From Tamarix chinensis (lineage: Eukaryota > Streptophyta > Magnoliopsida > Caryophyllales > Tamaricaceae): a DNA stretch of 64,000 nucleotides. The translations under genes were made by a program, and so were the position numbers. The stretch spans positions 44,704,110 through 44,768,109 of the forward strand of contig CM060173.1 in the NCBI GenBank assembly GCA_030549775.1, in the 5' to 3' direction. This document shows positions 39,921-51,010 of the stretch, in pieces. Under the pieces are notes generated by a model. The model was not told the DNA's origin and did not search any database. It was given only the letters and a program-made list of their open reading frames with translations. How positions within the stretch are numbered: position 1 is the first letter of the stretch; each line of letters starts with the position of its first letter.

Positions 39921-42689
39921 GCAATAGTAATGACTAATAATGTTAATGACAAGGGAATTAGGAATAATACTAGTAATATTCGAATAATAACTAGTAATAT
40001 ACTAAGGTTAAGTATTCTTCTTATTTAACCATCAACATGATAACACCCCAACTTTGAGTTAAATAACATTGACAGTAATAAAAGTAGTATTACTAATAAC
40101 AATAATGATAAAGGTGTTAAGTATAATAATAATAGTAATGATAACAATAATAACAACCAAATAAGGTTAGGTTAAGTAATAATAATAATAATAATAGTAA
40201 TAATAGTAATAATAATAATAAGTATAATAGAAGATAAAAATCGAAGGAATGATAGTATTAGTAAGAATAATAACATTAATGATAGAGATAATAATAGTAA
40301 TAATACTAATAATAATAAAAGTAATAATAATAATGATAATAATAAGTATAATAACATTAATATTAGTTAAATTTAATATCAGTTATATAAAAGAGATATT
40401 AGGGTTTGGGTGAGTGGAAAACCACCTAGGGTTGGTGGTGGTCCGGCAGCGGCGCGTGGGGTAACGGCGGTGGTGGAGGAGGAAAAGAAAGGGAAATATT
40501 AAGGTGGAGGTTGGATGGGAGGATGAAAAGAGAAGTTTGAGGTAGGGGAAGAAGCAGCAGGTGAAGGGGAGTGGAATGAGGGTAGTGGCATGGTAAGGGG
40601 TGGCGGCGCGCGGTGGTTAGCGCGGCGGCGAGGGTGGTGGAAGATGGGGGAGGTAGAAGGAGAGGGAGGTAGGGGAGATGAAGTTGTGGGAAGGTAGGGA
40701 AGGGTCTACTGGACGTTTTGGAGGGTGGTGGAGGTGTTGGTAGAGGCGGAATTGGCAGTGGAAGGCGGCGCAAGGGGTGGCGATGGGCTGAAGGTGGTGG
40801 TCCGGGATGGGAACTTTACACGGCTAGGGTGGCATGTGCAGGGTAAGGCGGAGGGTGGTGGTGGCTTGGTTTTATCGAGGGAGGTGCAGGGAAGGTCCCA
40901 GTGGGCAGCGGTGGCGGCGGCGGCGGTCACCGGTGGTAGTAGAAAGCTTGACTTTTTGAGGCAGTAGAGAGGTAGGGTTTCGGGGCAAAAATCAAAAAGG
41001 GAGCTGATTATGGCTGCCAATGGGGGGTATTTATAGGAAAATGGGAGGGGAAAATGATGAAGAAGGGAGAGGGTGCACGGGGTAGGTGAGGCAAGACCAT
41101 CGGCCGATGGTGGCAGGCGGTGCAGGTCCTGCCATGGCATGTTAGGTCGAGGAGGGGGAGAAGGAGGAAAGAAGATGGGCACATGGGGAGGGAGCTACAG
41201 GGATTTTTGGGGTCGAAAAGAGTAAAGAAAACAACAGGGAGAGGGGCAGGGAAGGACGACCGGCAGTGCAGGACAAGTCGACGTGCACAGAGGTTGCAGG
41301 CTTCAACGATGCAGAACAGCGCAAATGCATGGGGAAGACGAAGGAAAAGGAAAGAGGGTGGACCGGTCAGTCCAGGGGAAGGAAAAGAACAGGAAAGGGG
41401 AACCGGCTGGGCGGTTAAGGCGACAAGAGGAGGTTGGCAGGCCTAGCAAGCGAGACGGGGGAGAAAGGGATCCGGGCCGGTGGGCTGGCCTAGTTGGGGG
41501 GAAAGAAAGAAGAAAGGAGAAGGAGGGAGAAAAAGAAAGAAAAAGGAAAATGAGAAAAGATATAGAAGGGGAAAATAAATAAAATAACTTATGGGGAAAT
41601 TGTAGTATTTTTGGGTTATTATACATACATACATATATATATATATTCTTGAATGTTTAAAAATTATTAAAATAATACTTTAATTCCCTTTTTAGATTAA
41701 TTTTCGCTATTTTGGGTAATTGTCCTCCACTTTCATTTTAATTAGTAAAATATCCAAAATTTATAAATAATTTATTTATTACTTTCTCTTTATTTTTATC
41801 AATTAATTTCCTCTTTATTTAATAAAGTAATTTATTTTCTTTATTTTCCATAATAAATTATTATTTTATCATAATTCCTAATTTAGGATTTTTGGGGTAT
41901 TACACATGCGAGGAGGGATGCAGGGCTGTTTTTGGTCTGAAAAGGGAAGGAAAGCGACAAGGGAGAGAGAGCAAGGTTATAAGCTTCCGTGGTAAGTGCA
42001 GAGAAGTTGGTGGCAAGGAAGAGTTACAAGTATGGTGTGCGACGTTGACGGAGAAGGAAGGAGGAAGGAAGAAGAAGAAGAAGAAGAAAAGAAAGAAGGA
42101 AGGGGCAATCCGGCCTAGCGGGGGAGAAAGAAAGGAAAGGGTCGGCTTATGCACGCGATAGAGAGGGAAAGGAAGAAGGTTTGGCTTGCCCAACAGGGGG
42201 AAGAAAGGAAAATAAAAAGAAGGGGGAGACGGGTGGTTGTAGTGGGCTGGACACAAAGGAGAGGATGAAAGGCCCAGTGTGAGGGAAAAGGAGGGTCACG
42301 GGTTAGGCAGCCCAAAGAGGAAGACAAAGGAAAAAGGAGGAAAAGAAAAAGGAAGGAAAAGGAGAAGATAAAGTAAAAAAGGAAAAGGGAGGAAAATAAA
42401 ATTAAAATGATTTTTGGAATAATGGTATTTAATATTTTTGATAGATAAATTAATTTAGTAATTTAATTTATTTAAATTTTAAGATGTTAGTTTAAGAGGG
42501 TAATTTTAGTAAAATATTGGCTTAAAATTTATTTAAATAAACTAAGTATGATAAAATAAAAATTTATTTATTTTAATTTATTAAATATTCATATCCATTT
42601 TTATACACCCAAATGAGGCTTATTTATTAAATTCTAGGTTTTAACTTTTTAGAATATAACATAAGGTCACACACACATCATATTCACAA

Positions 42690-42840
42690 TCAAGGAAAAG
42701 GGCACTACCCTCTTAAAGAAAAAGGTTTATACTCAAGGTAATAACTATGAAAATAACTCTGGATATTTGGCTCAAATTTCTTCCTTAGCCTCCCAAGTAG
42801 CCTCATTTGTACCATGTCATGGCCATAGAACCTTTGATGT
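42690..42840 (-). pseudogene. Ty3-gypsy polyprotein C-terminus, chromodomain remnant
   Basis: Minus-strand translation of 42749-42813 gives NEATWEAKEEI, a stop, then AKYPELF. This matches the conserved end of plant gypsy (Tekay/Del-type) polyproteins, normally a chromodomain tail of the form EEATWE...RYPxLF. The polypurine-like TTTAAGAGGGTAGTGCC (about 42700) follows downstream on the minus strand. The chromodomain would steer integrase to chromatin marks. Only this last stretch of pol survives; upstream it gives way to an inverted LTR fragment. It supports assigning the LTR family here to Ty3-gypsy. Confidence 0.65.
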
Positions 42841-44676
42841 TGAAGGTGTTGTTATAGTAATTTAGTAGCATGGGGAGTTCTTGGATGCTAGAAGATGAGG
42901 GAGTACCATGGGGGTGAAATTAGGGTTTCAAGGGGTTAAATCCCTAAGGATAGGTCATTATCACATATAGGAGATGGAGGAGTTGGGTTGTACCTTTGGA
43001 CTGTAATGTGGGGATACACCTTATGGAGAATTTGGGTTTAGTATAATGGTTATTTGGGGTGTGTAAGAGTGGGTACAAATGAAAAATGGATATTAGGGTT
43101 TCAGGAGAAGCTATTTTGGGAGGTTGTTATCGTATGTGTAAAATTAATGAGTTAGGCTGCAAAATTTTAGGGGATGGATATTCATGGCAACTTATGCTTG
43201 GTTGTAGGATTTTAGGGATAAATAAGTAATAGAGGAGAGGTTATACACATATAGGCCAAAACTAGGGTTTTGAGGGGGCAACCTTAGAGGGCGATGGTTA
43301 TTATATGTGAGGAATAGAGGAAATGGGATATTACTCGTGATTAATAGGGTTCTAATGGCATTTTTGGGTTGGTGGATACTTTAGGGGACTCAAAGGATCA
43401 TTAGGAAGTGAGGATACCTTGGATATAGGGAATTAGGGTTTCTAAAGGGGCAGGGTTGGCCCGGGGTAGTGATAGGTAAAAAGTATTACTTTGTTGGTGC
43501 ATGGATATGTGGGTGATATCTAAAAAAATATAATGCAAATAAGACACTAATCATTTAAAGTGGAAGATCATCTAAGTTGGGCCCATGTGTATCATATGTA
43601 CCGGTTCGCCGGTGATAAGAGTGATTAGGAGTGTTCTATCCTAGATTGTATTATATATATACTAGTCCACTAGTGATAATAGTGGTTAAGAGCATATTAC
43701 CTTAGAATGCGTTATATGTACTGGTCCACTGGTGAGAATAGGAGTCCCGACCTCAAGTAATAAAACCATTGGATGGTAATAATCTATAGAAAATACATTA
43801 ATTACTTATAGTAGTGTTTCACCACATGGGTTGAGACCATATATAGTGTATTTATCAGTCCACCAGTGATAATAGTGGTTAGGAGCATTCTATCCTGGAT
43901 TTTATTATATTTATCGATCCATCGATAAGAATAGTGGACAAGATCATTTTTCCCTAAATGATACTATATTTACTAGTCCACCGGTGATAATAGCAGTTAG
44001 GAGCATACTACCCTGGTTTGTATTGTTCTCGATCCACTAGTGAGAATGGTGGGATCCCCAAACCCATGTGGATATAATTCTAGAGATTTCTAAATACTTC
44101 ACTAATAGCTTAAGTCGTGATGGGGGAAAATGATCTAATATAACATGTTTATGATCATAATATCTTTATCATGTATTGTTATGTTCCTACTTGACTTTAT
44201 TGTTATCTTACTCAGTATATAGCATACCGATCACCCCCTTTCATGGGTGTTTCTTATTCCCATAAGTAGTGACTCCTCTTGAATCTATGCAGGTGACTGA
44301 TGAAGCCATAGATGACTTTGTTGCATACGATGACCTGGTTGGGGCGAAGTGATGTTGTGGTATTTAAGGGTTGGGGCCTAAAGAGAGTGTCTTCTGATTT
44401 TTTTTTTCATTTCAGTTTCAATTAACATTTCATTTAGTTGAACAATGTTTTATATTTTAAGTATTTTCTTATAACAACACTTAACTATTTTTATGTTATG
44501 AAGCTCTTTCTTGTTGTGTTATTTTAGTTGTATCTTATCCTGCTAGCCTTATAATTGGTATTAGGATGGTCGAGGGCCGAAATTATACTAATTATGGTGG
44601 TAACACACCCTATTGTGGTTTATAGTTTCTAGAGATGAAATGAAAATTTTTAACTATGAATTTTGGGGGTATTATA
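42841..44676 (+). mobile_element. Sense-orientation LTR fragment ending in GGGGGTATTATA
   Basis: The terminal 'gaaaatttttaactatgaat' then GGGGGTATTATA (44665-44676) is the reverse complement of the TGTAACACCCCCAAAATTT start of copies E, F and G. Inside are reverse-complemented 'gtgataatagtgg' subrepeats (43590-44060) and TTACTCAGTATATAGC at 44210. It faces the opposite way to copy E, so E and this fragment are not the two LTRs of one intact element. At 44677 the copia sequence resumes. Confidence 0.65.
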
Positions 44677-45480
44677 CCTTTTTCTATTTCCAAGGTCAAT
44701 AATGGCACCATTGTTTAGGTCATCCTTCTAACTCCATTGTCAATCATATCATGTCACAAATTCACTTTCATGTATTTCATTCTCTTGATTGTCATTATTG
44801 TTCCTACTACTGTAATGAAAATCACAAATTTCCCATTTCTGTCTTGTCTCTTACTACTTCATCTCCACTTGAAATTATCTTTATTGATTTATAGATGTCC
44901 CTTGTAGTTTCTTTTGAAGAATTTAAATACTATGTCATATTTGTTGACCCCTATACTAAATATATGTGGTTTTTCCCCTCAAACGTAATTTTGATCCTCG
45001 TGATGTTTGTATAAGGTAGAAGACGCTAGTTGAAAATTTTTTCAACTATCCTATCCTTACTTTCTACTTTGATAATGGAGGGTAATTTTAGGCTCTCTTC
45101 TCATTTTTATCTACTAATGGAATATCCTATTGCACCCCCTCAAATTCCCAAACAAATGGTCATGTAGAGTGTCATCATCAACATAACGAAAACTATCTAT
45201 CCCTCCCATCTCATGCTTCACTTCCCCTCATATATTGGCCTCTTGTATTCTCTATAGAAACATACTTAATTAACCAACTTCATATGCCTACTCTTGACTA
45301 TTTTTCACCCTACTTCAAGTTGTTTGGCCACCAACCTAATTATAAACTACCACGTAGCTTTGGTTTCCTATGATATCCCTGGTTGCGTCCTTATACATTC
45401 TACAAACTTCAATCATGTTCCTTGCCTTGTGTTTTTGTCAGTTACTCCTCCACCTAACATGCATAACACTATCTAGAACC
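44677..45480 (+). pseudogene. Copia integrase pseudogene
   Basis: Broken frames encode a zinc-finger remnant HHCLGHPSNSIV...CHYCSYY (44705-44820), then the integrase core with FVDPYTKYMWFFPL (44938-44975) and YFDNGG (45066-45083), then TNGHVE-like and FGHQPNYKLP...CYPWLRPYT (45170-45400). The order matches copia pol (GAG-pre-integrase, rve core). Many stops and at least two frameshifts are present. It is the continuation of the copia element whose gag stops at 26467; the gypsy-type block lies between. Confidence 0.85.
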
Positions 45481-45839
45481 TAATAATAACCGCATATATA
45501 CATCTTTCCATGTTCAATTTGTTGAGTTTTTTTTCCCATTCTCACACTAGTGATGAGTGGTGCACCATTTCTCTTCCTCTTGTGGTCCACTCCCCTACTC
45601 CTATTCCTACTGTTCCTGTACTCATCTCCTCTATTCCATCACATATTTCTCCTACAACTTCATCTTCATCTTCCACCACACATGTTCCCTCTTCTACTCC
45701 TCAACCTTATCTTTTCCACCTCCTCTTATTATCTAGCGCACTACTGTTACACGCTCCATGCATAATACATGTAGGCCAATTCAAAATTTGAACCTTCAAG
45801 CTTAATTAACCTCCACCACACCCGATCCTACTACTTTCA

Positions 45840-46620
45840 TTCAAGCCCTCAAAGATACAGTTTGGCACCAAGCTATGTCAGAAGAATTAAATGCTCTTGT
45901 CCATAATAGCACATGGGAGTTGTTTTCATATAGTCCCCATCAAAATCTAGTAGGGTGTAAGTGGGTTTTTTGCACTAAATACTTTCGTAATGGCTCTATC
46001 GAACAACACAAAGTGTGAGTAGTTGCGAAGGGCTTCCACCAACGCTTAGGTAATGATTATATTGAAACCTTCAACCTGGTGATTAAACCTGCCACTATTT
46101 GCCTAATTCTTACGCTTGTTGTTACTCGTGGTTGGCCTATTAGGCAATTAGATGTTAATAATGCATTTCTTCAAGGCAAACTTGTAGATGATGTTTTTAT
46201 GCTTTGGCCACCTAAGTTTGTTGGTCGTGATCACCCCTCTCATTATTTACACCTTTGCACGGCAATCTATGGTCTTAAATAGGCCCCTTGATCCTAGTAC
46301 CATGAGCTCCATTCCTATCTACTTCAACTTAGTTTCAAAAATTCCTTAGCCGATACCTCTCTTTTTTATCATCCTAACAAACACAGCCCTATGCATATAC
46401 TAGTGTATGTTGATGACATCATTGTCACTGGCCAACAAGATGCTACTATAATCTCATTTATTTCTACACTTGCTCAATGGTTCTCCCTTAAGGAAATTGG
46501 TAATTTATCTTATTTTCTAGGAGTTGAAGTTACCTTTTAAACTTGTGGTCTTTTTCTCAACCAAATAAAATATATTCTGAGTTGCTTGCTCATGGACATA
46601 TGGCAACATCTAAACCAATG
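45840..46620 (+). pseudogene. Copia reverse transcriptase pseudogene
   Basis: AMSEELNALVHNSTWEL (about 45872-45922) opens the RT domain, followed by GCKWVFCTKYFRNG, RQLDVNNAFLQGKL (46144-46185), and the catalytic YVDD box in LVYVDDIIVTG (about 46402-46434), then FSLKEIGNLSYFLGVEV (46484-46531). The frame is broken by stops, for example after KYFRNG...HKV, after IYGLK and after VTF. Reverse transcriptase copies the element RNA in the cytoplasm. The order after integrase (INT before RT) is diagnostic for Ty1-copia. Confidence 0.88.
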
Positions 46621-47384
46621 TCTACTCCTATGGCTTTCAATCCATCATTGGTTCTGTACTCGAGTACAACACTTGATAACCCCACAGAGTACTGAGCCAT
46701 TGTAGGAAGCCTTCAATACCTTTCTCTTACACTCCCAAATGTTTCATACTCAATTAATAAACTATCTCAGTTCCTCCACTATCCAACCACATCTCATTAG
46801 ACAGCCCTCAAATGCTTGTTATGCTATCTCCAAGGAACTTCTAATCGTGGCCTTTTTATTCATCGTGATTTCCCTTACATATGCATGCATTTTCTGATGC
46901 TGATTGGGTAGGTGATAATGATTATTATTTGTCCATAGGGTCATACATTGTCTATCTTGGTCATAACCTGATTGCTTAGAGCTCTAAAAAGCAAGGCACA
47001 ATAGCCCATTCCTCCACAGAGGCTGAGTAACAGTTTGTTGCTAATACTAGTGTTGAACTTGCATGGCTCTCATATATTCTACATGAGCTTGGTGTCCAAA
47101 TTTCTCAGGTTCAGGTTATTTATTATGATAATGTTAGTGCCACCAGCTTGCGCTCTAACCTGATTTTTCACTTTAAAATGAAACATGTGGCACTAGAATA
47201 TCATTTTATTTGAGAACGAGTTCATAAGGGTATTTTATGGGTTTCCCATGTTGCTAGTGTAGATCAACTTGCCGATCTTTTAACAAAGCCTACATCTCGC
47301 TCTAGATTTCATCATCTCACTTCCAAGACTGGACTCATTGTACGTTCGTCCATCTTGCGAAGGCATGATAAGGATAGAGATTAA
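46621..47384 (+). pseudogene. Copia RNase H pseudogene
   Basis: After the RT core come NPTEY and [23 protein letters not shown] (46680-46770), then the RNase H region with SIGSYIVYLGHNLIA, KKQGTIAHSSTEAE (46990-47031) and ADLLTKPTS near the C-terminus (47270-47300). Stops interrupt the frame. The last codons overlap the start of the 3' LTR at 47366. Confidence 0.85.
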
Positions 47385-47494
47385 CAATAAATATTCTAAT
47401 TATATATAGTTAAATTTGTTGTATAATCTATTGTATAATCTTCACTTGGTCAGCTAGGTTATTGAGATATTCTCTTAACCTTATCCTCTTGTAT
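47366..47494 (+). repeat. 3' LTR of the copia element, truncated
   Basis: Starts TGATAAGGATAGAGATTA and follows the 5' LTR (25648-25841) to about CTCTTGTAT, then diverges. About 65 bp of the expected LTR is missing, and no clean target duplication remains. The next bases resume hAT-type subterminal sequence. Confidence 0.8.
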
Positions 47495-47627
47495 GATCCG
47501 TTATCTGTATCCGTACTATATGGCTTTTTTGTCTTCTTTTTTTCCTACCAGTATTCGTATTTATTTATTTATATTCGCTTATATATTTGTTGGATATAGG
47601 TCGAAACCTGCCCCATTTACGATCATG
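47495..47627. mobile_element. Right end of the outer hAT element
   Basis: Sequence such as 'gatccgttatctgtatccgt' and 'aaacctgccccatttac' matches the style of hAT subterminal and terminal regions and mirrors the left end at 21080 (reverse complement of 'ggggcggatacccctatacc'). The terminal CATCCCTA is not preserved, and an 8-bp duplication of ATCCAATA (21072-21079) is not visible. The limit near 47627 is therefore approximate. Confidence 0.55.
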
Positions 47628-47701
47628 ATTTTAAGTGGTAGTTTTTATCTCAACAGAAATTTCGTAAAACTATTTAATACAACTAATGATAGACAACTAT
47701 T

Positions 47702-47737
<36 letters not shown>

Positions 47738-50416
47738 ACACGGTGAAGACTCCTTGGCTATTAATTACAACTCAACAGTGTTAAACAGAGATTAGAGTAG
47801 AAGTGTAATCCATTGCAATATATAAAAAGGTGATTTGATACTTGATATTGTTCTCTGTATTCCCCTGTGCTGCTACTCGGTGTCCATGCTAGAAAGCGAT
47901 GGGGCATGAACCTTGCTGTTTTCTTTTTTTTTCATGCTTTGTTTGTCCGTATTGATACATAGACCAACTTTTTGATGCCCCTAGCTGTAGAGGTTCTGAT
48001 TGGTTCCTAAAAGGTTTTGATTATAGAGAAGAGAGGAGTTTTATTCCCTTTTTTTATTCGCCATATCCTGGAACAACATTTTCCCCTGGTCCTCCATCCA
48101 TATCCTTATATGCTCGTTGTCGGTAGCTGTGTGAACTGATCCCCCGTACGAAAGAAAAAATAAACTGTGGAAGGAGAGGAGGACGTCATCTTGTAGATTT
48201 AGGCGTTGAATGAATCCTGTAGTTTGCTATCATCGGGACGGCTCGTCACTCTGTCGTCTCGTGACCGAAATCCTTGTGCGGTTGAAGCAGGGGGAACGGA
48301 ACGGAACGAACGCAGAAGGAAGTTCCTTCCTGCATTAATTGGTTCGACTCATCCAGCTGGTTGCCCAAAACCGTGCAAACCCTGACAAGTTTTTTTTTTT
48401 TTTCTTGGTCCCTCTTCGATTTAGATTAGATTGGTTTGACTTAATTCATATAAGAATTTCAAAACGGCATCTCAAGGTCTAGCTTTAGCTGCACGTATAA
48501 CTATAAAAAATTATCTTCTTTCGTTTGTTCATAAAAATTTATTTTTTAAAGAAAAAAAATTTAATTCAAGGTTTACATTATTTTCTTCAGAAGATGCGCC
48601 CTCTGCTTTCTGTTTTTCTTCGGACGCCAAGACACCTTGAAAACGAGCTATTCTATTCTACTATGTCCTTCGTTTCGTATGCTCCCGTACCCCCCCCCCT
48701 CTCTCCCTCTCTCTGTATTGGCAGATGGCAGGCACGGGTGTAAAGCTGAATACATGTACAGGTACAGCTCGTGTGGTCCTACGCACATTTGTCTCGTGCA
48801 CAATAATTGTGCCGTCTTATTGTACATTACTGAGAAAATTATTACCATCATACATACGCATATCAAATGCCTCTTCTTCTTTTTCCTCTTTTCTTTTTTA
48901 ATTTCTCTACGAGCATTTATTACTTCATAATTATCGAATATATTTTTATTTATGAAGCTGTTAGTTTTTTTTTTTAAATATGAGTAAATCATATATTAAT
49001 TTTTTATGTATGTAATTTGATAATTTATCTATTTTTTTAGTAGTTGCAACAATTAGTAGTAAAGAAGGCTTAAAAAAAATAAACACTTTATTATTTTTAA
49101 AAAAAAAAATTCAGCTATAAAATTTTGTAATATATTTTAATAATATTTATAGGATCTTAATCCTACATTCGATTTTGCCCATGTTTTGAATCGAATTTAA
49201 ATAAAATTCCGATTCTAACTCCAACATCTACGTCTCTTCTTTAAATTTAAGATATCTTATTGTACTTTCCAATTATTTTTCTCTCTAATCTCTCGTACAA
49301 TTATCAATTTATCTCAAATTTAATTATCTAGTGTACGTCCACCTACGTCAAATTTAGATCATGCAATTACTTTTATCCATCACATCATCAATTATTTATA
49401 CTTTATAATATTTAAATTTTAATTTATATTAATTTACAAATATCAATTAATAATCTTATATAATCAAATTTCATCAAACATAATTTTACAAATAATTTAA
49501 TTAATCACAATTAATTCTTTAAATTACTAAATGACTTATATTTGCTCTAACAGAAAAAAAAATTACTCTAAAATATATACCGAATATGTCTCGATTTCTA
49601 TGCTTTAGACAGTTCAAATTTTACAATCATTTTTCTAAATTTAGACTACCTCAAATTTAAAATTAGAGGACGATTTTTTTCCCAATTATAGATGCTCTAA
49701 GGACTAGGGAGTAGGAAGCGCTATAAAGTATAAAGTACAATAATCGTATGTTATTATGGTCTGAACTCTGAAGTACTAAGCCTACGTTTATACGATGGAT
49801 GTCTGATTGATTTATGCAAGAATATACTCAAACAGCATATTATGGGACATCCGATATGGGTGGGGTGGGTGGCCCTCCGAACAACCTTAACTCCTTTTCT
49901 TTTCTTAATTCTTTTATTTATTTATATATACATGTGTATAAGTATAATACGGAGAGTGGCGATTCGTATTCAAAACTTTTGATGCCTAAAATTCCAACCA
50001 CAACTATTAAACCTGTGGAATAAACTTTTTACTCCGTATGAATTGGCTGGAAAAACTAAAAAAAAGTCCCGTAAAGTAACCAGAAAATTCTGTAAGTGAT
50101 TAGCCACTTTTGATTGTTATTCGTTTTCAATTGACCGCTTACTGTTTGATTCCATTCAGATGAATTGTAACAGATACTTCGCACCCAGTTGACCCGCCCC
50201 AAGTTTAATGCTCCCACTAGCTTAAACATATGATTAAAAAACAATAAAATGTTTGTTAAGATGAGGTTTCTGGTACATATGAAAAGAAACCTGCCCACTT
50301 AAATAAGGCTTATAGTAGATCCGCGAAGCTCACAAGATACGATTGACTTAAAATTCAATCTCAATAGAACAAAAAAAAAAATTCTCAATATCAATCTAAA
50401 AATTTAAAATAATCTA
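47628..50416. other. Intergenic DNA, no supported gene
   Basis: 47704-47734 is a CT microsatellite. 47750-48800 has mixed, gene-like base composition and lacks the repeat families of the left part, but no conserved protein was found; a short frame at 48525-48743 has no recognisable domain. 48900-49700 is strongly AT-rich, ending with 'tagatgctctaagg', similar to MITE ends. A regulatory or non-coding transcript cannot be excluded. Confidence 0.4.
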
Positions 50417-50640
50417 AGAGGCTGTTTGTTTTAACTTTTGATAAGTAATTATTTATACAAGTAATTATAAAAAGTAATTTTAAATTAAGATAAGTGTTTG
50501 GTTTTATTTATAAAAAATTATTATACAAAAATAATTAACAAAAATAACTTCTTATAAATAGTTAATCAAAAGTAAATTTTACTTACTTTTTTAAACCACT
50601 TATGCGGTACGGTGTCTGAAAAAAAAATCGTTCAGATCGA
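50417..50640. mobile_element. Possible PIF/Harbinger-like terminal region
   Basis: GGCTGTTTGTTTTAACTTTT at about 50422 resembles termini of PIF/Harbinger-type elements. It is followed by AT-rich subterminal sequence with 'aagtgtttggtt'. 50577-50627 ('ccacttatgcggtacgg', then 'tgtctgaaaaaaaa') recurs nearly exactly at 52869-52918. I could not find the matching opposite terminus. The link to the downstream Myb/SANT-like gene is inferred from the known two-gene structure of that superfamily. Confidence 0.35.
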
Positions 50641-51010
50641 ACCCGTCCCTATCCCTGCTTTTGTGTGTGGTCTGCAGCTCGTTCTCGTTCATTTTTTTCT
50701 CTCCATTTGTGCTTCTGTGGTCTGCAGCTCACTTGCCAATTTCGTTGCTGACCTTCTCCAGTTTTTTGCTGACCTTCTCCAGTTTTTTGCTGCTCGCGTT
50801 CGCCATCACTATTTTTATTACTTTCATCTGACGCCGCTCTTCGATTCATATTCGCAAGATACATATGTGTAATTGTTGAGCTTCGATTTTCCGTCCTCTT
50901 CAAATTCCAGGTTTGGCTTCTCCATCTCCTGCTCATTATCTTCGATTTTTGTTGGTTCTGTTTTTTTTTTCCTTTTGTTTTCTCAATTTTTGTAGTGTCA
51001 CGTTGCAATA
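50641..51010 (+). other. Possible 5' untranslated exon region of the Myb/SANT-like gene
   Basis: Pyrimidine-rich, moderate-GC sequence unlike its AT-rich surroundings. It includes a perfect tandem duplication of 21 bp ('gctgaccttctccagttttt' type) at about 50747-50790 and a 'ttcgcaagatac' stretch. Because the coding start at 53217 sits just after an apparent splice acceptor (TTTGTAG, ending at 53210), a non-coding first exon must lie upstream; this is a candidate. No transcript evidence is available. Confidence 0.3.

Larger units (their letters stand above)
36366..41904 (-). mobile_element. Solo LTR G, nested in solo LTR F
   Basis: Left end TGTAACACCCCCAAAATTTA at 36366, right end TTGGGGTATTACA at 41904. 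The 5-bp target CATGC is present on both sides (36361-36365 and 41905-41909). The sequence on either side is the G/A-rich block of LTR F, which becomes continuous when G and one CATGC are removed. G is 5539 bp including a 723-bp hAT insertion (38265-38987). Interior: 'ccactattatatgccggtg' subrepeats (37050-37420), AATAAT-rich zone (39590-40360), G/A- and C/G-rich block (40420-41580) and AT-rich tail. No coding sequence is supported. Confidence 0.88.
30333..42661 (-). mobile_element. Solo LTR F, with a Helitron and a second solo LTR inside
   Basis: Left end TGTAACACCCCC at 30333, right end TATAACA at 42661. The 5-bp sequence TAAGG occurs on both sides (30328-30332 and 42662-42666), as expected for LTR integration followed by LTR-LTR recombination. 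Its own sequence is 30333-32031, 34147-36365 and 41910-42661. The rest is Helitron 32032-34146 and solo LTR G 36366-41904 with its target copy. It carries 'ccactattattcg' subrepeats (31080-31430), a long array of 'aattaccaaattaccc' units and a G/A-rich block split by G. Confidence 0.8.

Noticed and set aside
42841..44676. Second LTR paired with copy E to make a full gypsy element
   Set aside because: It is in the opposite orientation to E and no target duplication matches (GAAGG on the left, CCTTT on the right).
48525..48930. Short frames in the single-copy-looking region
   Set aside because: No domain, no splice structure that extends them, and a C-run (48688-48698) inside.
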